Assembly: GCA_017883105.1 (NCBI GenBank)
Contig: JADGOF010000084.1
Span: forward strand, 1 to 8,205
Source: Acidimicrobiales bacterium
Lineage (GTDB): Bacteria; Actinomycetota; Acidimicrobiia; Acidimicrobiales; RAAP-2
Direction: 5' to 3'
DNA length: 8,205 bases
Both the position numbers and the translations under genes were made by a program. The first letter of the stretch is position 1; every line of letters begins with the position of its first letter. Below the pieces are notes generated by a model. It did not search any database. It was not told the DNA's origin and saw only the letters and a list, made by a program, of their open reading frames with translations. This document shows positions 6,454 through 8,205 of the stretch, piece after piece.

Positions 6454-7308
6454 ATGCCATGCTGTCGCAATGGAGGATTCAGAGCTGTTGAACAGCCACG
6501 TTGGCCCCGCAAGACCGATCATCCTGCCACCGCGAAGGGCATCAGCCGGCGAGCGTTGCTGACCAGCGTCGCTCCACTTGGAATCCTCGGTCTCGCCGCG
6601 GCGTGTGGATCGGACACATCCTCCGCAAGGAACGCGAACACTCCGGATCGTCCCCTGGCGCTGATCTATCGTGGTCCGGCAGCCTTCAAAGGCTGTGCCG
6701 AGGCGGTGGCAAGGCTCCTCCAGACCGCGCCCACTCCGTTCCGTACCGTGTACTGCGGGCCGGATGAACAGATGCAGTTGTCGGCAAGTGCATTGGAGAC
6801 CGAATCGCTCTATGCGCAACCTGGCGGAGGTGACGATCTCGACTTGGCCTGGGTGGCGATGCGGCCCCATGCCGGCGCAATCCGCAATTGGATCCGCGGC
6901 GGCCACTACATCGGGTTCTGCATGGGGGGCTTCCTCGCCGGTTTCAACCCTGGCTATGAGATCCTGCCCAAAGACAGCAGCGAGTACATCACGTCACCCG
7001 GCGCAACCGTTCGGACGATCGGCGACCCACTGGTCACCATACGCTGGCGCGGTCGTGACCGCAGAATCTACTTCCAGGGTGGCCCCTACTTCTCACTGCC
7101 CAAGAACTCCACTGCGACCGTCCTCGCCACCTACACCAATGGCCTCGCCGCGGCGATAGTTGCCCGATTCGGCTTGGGAAGCGTCGGGGTGACTGGACCA
7201 CACCCTGAAGCACCTGCCTCCTGGTACAGGGAGGCAGATCTCAAGAACCCCGACGGTGTCCACCTCGACCTCGGCTACGACCTGGTCGAGACGACCATGA
7301 AGATGTAA
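6454..7308 (+). CDS. Exported (probable Tat/lipoprotein) protein with BPL-N / class I glutamine amidotransferase-like domain
   Basis: 284 residues. After a polar N-terminus comes a twin-arginine-type signal (SRR at 31-33, then ALLTSVAPLGILGLAAAC) with a lipobox-like AAAC ending at C51, so the mature protein is probably lipid-anchored outside the membrane. Residues about 66-284 match the biotin-protein-ligase N-terminal-like family, a class I amidotransferase fold: LALIYRGPAAFKGCAEAVA, PGGGDDLDLAW, MRPHAGAIRNWIRGG, the nucleophile elbow GFCMGG (C156), YITSPGATV, RRIYFQGGPYF and GPHPEA (H250, E252). Cys, His and Glu of the triad are all present, so hydrolytic activity is possible; the substrate is not known for exported members. 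Start ATG 6454 has GAGGG six bases upstream. It is divergent from the alpha-galactosidase and converges on a thioredoxin-like gene. Whether either neighbour is functionally linked cannot be told from this window. Confidence 0.85.
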   Translation: MPCCRNGGFRAVEQPRWPRKTDHPATAKGISRRALLTSVAPLGILGLAAACGSDTSSARNANTPDRPLALIYRGPAAFKGCAEAVARLLQTAPTPFRTVYCGPDEQMQLSASALETESLYAQPGGGDDLDLAWVAMRPHAGAIRNWIRGGHYIGFCMGGFLAGFNPGYEILPKDSSEYITSPGATVRTIGDPLVTIRWRGRDRRIYFQGGPYFSLPKNSTATVLATYTNGLAAAIVARFGLGSVGVTGPHPEAPASWYREADLKNPDGVHLDLGYDLVETTMKM

Positions 7309-7382
7309 TCGCCCGGCAATCTGCGCCTGACCGCTGGTCATGCTCATCCACCCGGGTTCCGGGCCCTGCACCGTCTGGTTGT

Positions 7383-7411
7383 GGCTCCACCACCTCGGGG
7401 CTGGTGGAGCC
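7383..7411. terminator. Bidirectional hairpin between convergent genes
   Basis: GGCTCCACCA (7383-7392) pairs perfectly with TGGTGGAGCC (7402-7411) around a 9-base loop. It lies 74 bases after the plus-strand amidotransferase-like gene and its right arm touches the stop codon (7411-7413) of the minus-strand thioredoxin-like gene. There is no T-run on either side, as is common for actinobacterial terminators. Its position between two converging gene ends supports a shared terminator role. Confidence 0.65.
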
Positions 7412-7731
7412 TAGGCAGAGGCCGCCTCCTTGACGGCATCGACGAGCTGTTTCATGGTCGGTGCCCCTGATGGCCCCCCGGGAGAGTCATAGATCCGGCA
7501 CGTCATCCCAAAGGTGCCGGGAACCGAAGGGAAGGGGTCTCGACCGTCGAGTAGAACCGACGGCGAGCCGACGAATTGCAGTCGTTCGGCTGTTGCCGGG
7601 GTGTCGACGAGATATCGCTCGATCGTTGCCGGAACGCCAACGCGCTCGAGTGCACCTCGGAGTCGCTCTTCGGCCACGGTCCAGTTGGGGCAGCCGTCGA
7701 AGTAGAGAAGTTGCACCTTCACGGCATGCAT
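7411..7731 (-). CDS. Small thioredoxin-fold protein with single-cysteine GCPNW motif
   Basis: 106 residues. The pattern VQLLYFDGCPNWTVAEERL (C14 in a GCPNW motif) followed by ERYLVDTPATAERLQFVGSP, where P57 is the expected cis-proline before SVLLDGRDPF, fits a family of small thioredoxin-like proteins in Actinomycetota, some of which are encoded near mercury-resistance genes. Only one cysteine sits at the redox site instead of CxxC, with another at C78 (GMTCRIYDSPGG). Thiol chemistry, metal binding or glutathione/mycothiol-type exchange are therefore all possible. There is no signal peptide, so it should be cytoplasmic. GGAGGG lies four to five bases before ATG 7731, a short but usable spacing; an in-frame GTG three codons in is the alternative start. 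No mer gene is present in the window, so a mercury role is not supported here. Confidence 0.82.
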   Translation of the reverse strand: MHAVKVQLLYFDGCPNWTVAEERLRGALERVGVPATIERYLVDTPATAERLQFVGSPSVLLDGRDPFPSVPGTFGMTCRIYDSPGGPSGAPTMKQLVDAVKEAASA

Positions 7732-7843
7732 TCTCCCTCCATTGTGGACGCTCAGGTACTTGCTTCGACGAACGTGACACCCCGGCGCGGGTAGGGCAGC
7801 GTGGAGCGAACCCGGCGAATGCCCAGTCGCCGCCGACCATCAT

Positions 7844-7849
7844 TAGGCT
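7844..7849 (+). promoter_or_regulatory. Candidate -10 element for a leaderless methyltransferase transcript
   Basis: TAGGCT matches the actinobacterial TANNNT -10 pattern and ends seven bases before the GTG at 7857, the distance expected if transcription begins at the start codon. There is no clear Shine-Dalgarno at the usual distance (only an AGG about 10 bases away, inside the same hexamer). No good -35 is visible 16-18 bases upstream, so the call rests on position and the hexamer alone. Confidence 0.4.
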
Positions 7850-7856
7850 GACGCGG

Positions 7857-8205
7857 GTGACCGACCACCTTGCAGGTGCTGATCAACGAGCCAGACACTG
7901 GGAAGAGGTCTACGAGGGAAGCGATCCAGACGTGGTGAGCTGGTATCAGCCTGAGCCGGTCGTATCACTGGAACTGGTCGACGTGCTCGGCGTCACGCCC
8001 GAGGCCGGTGTGCTCGACATCGGGGGTGGTGCGTCGGTTTTCGTGGATCGGCTGCTCGCCAGGGGCTTCGCCGATCTGACGATCCTCGACATCTCTGACG
8101 CTGCCCTCCGAGCCAGCCGTCAACGGGTGGGCAACGATCCCCGAGTGGCATGGATCACCGAGGACCTACTTTCGTGGGAGCCGACACGCCCCTATGACCT
8201 CTGGC
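7857..8205 (+). CDS. Class I SAM-dependent methyltransferase (3' end outside window)
   Basis: 116 codons are visible, open to the right edge. The N-terminus RARHWEEVYEGSDPDVVSWY then QPEPVVSLELV is typical of a common bacterial methyltransferase family often annotated only by fold. SAM-binding motif I is VLDIGGGASVFVDRLL (residues 52-67), with the acidic residue that contacts the ribose at the end of the second strand, D78 in LTILDISDAAL. Residues about 101-116 (VAWITEDLLSWEPTRPYDLW) correspond to the motif III/IV region. The substrate cannot be inferred. GTG 7857 is the natural start, since homologue-like sequence begins within 12 residues and an ideally placed -10 element suggests a leaderless message. 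It is divergent from the thioredoxin-like gene across about 125 bases, so the two may share a control region. Confidence 0.85.
   Translation, partial: MTDHLAGADQRARHWEEVYEGSDPDVVSWYQPEPVVSLELVDVLGVTPEAGVLDIGGGASVFVDRLLARGFADLTILDISDAALRASRQRVGNDPRVAWITEDLLSWEPTRPYDLW

Noticed and set aside
6470..6562. Short plus-strand frame starting at ATG 6470 inside the amidotransferase-like gene
   Set aside because: Only 30 codons, ending in the signal-peptide region of the main gene; the main start at 6454 has the better ribosome binding site.
7411..7731. Assignment of the thioredoxin-like gene to a mercury-resistance operon
   Set aside because: No merA, merB, merR or transporter gene is visible in the window; the family link alone is not enough.

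Overview
This is a GC-rich bacterial window with the habits of Actinomycetota. It carries a winged-helix/BTAD regulator fused to a class III cyclase domain, a SHOCT-like small protein, secreted 'GYWL...G.VFAFGDA' repeats, and at least one start that looks leaderless. The combination of YWL/FAFGD repeats with a collagen-like segment suggests Acidimicrobiia or a relative. That placement is inference; no marker gene is present.

Layout: 1-1247 (minus, runs off the left edge) is the BTAD-cyclase fusion protein. 1248-1884 has no convincing gene but holds a cluster of inverted repeats. 1885-2055 (minus) is a small SHOCT-like protein with a hairpin directly upstream. 2351-2726 (minus) is a VOC/glyoxalase-fold gene broken by a one-base frameshift. 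2727-3147 has no supportable gene. 3148-4119 (minus) encodes a membrane-anchored or secreted protein with YWL/FAFGD repeats, a short collagen-like Gly-X-Y run and a BclA-like C-terminal domain. 4120-4427 appears non-coding. 4428-6209 (minus) is a complete GH36 alpha-galactosidase. Divergent from it, 6454-7308 (plus) is an exported, probably lipid-anchored protein with a BPL-N/class I amidotransferase-like domain. It converges on a small thioredoxin-like protein (7411-7731, minus), with a strong hairpin between the two. A class I SAM-dependent methyltransferase (7857 to right edge, plus) is divergent from the thioredoxin-like gene and cut by the window end.

The genes do not form an obvious operon or pathway. 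Gaps of 100-600 bases separate most of them, orientations change, and the predicted functions (signalling, sugar hydrolysis, surface protein, redox, methyl transfer) are unrelated. I see no CRISPR array, tRNA, rRNA, transposase, phage gene or recognisable defence system. The points most worth a second look are the degenerate cyclase active site, the three-part surface protein, the exported amidotransferase-like lipoprotein and the unexplained palindrome cluster at 1557-1680.
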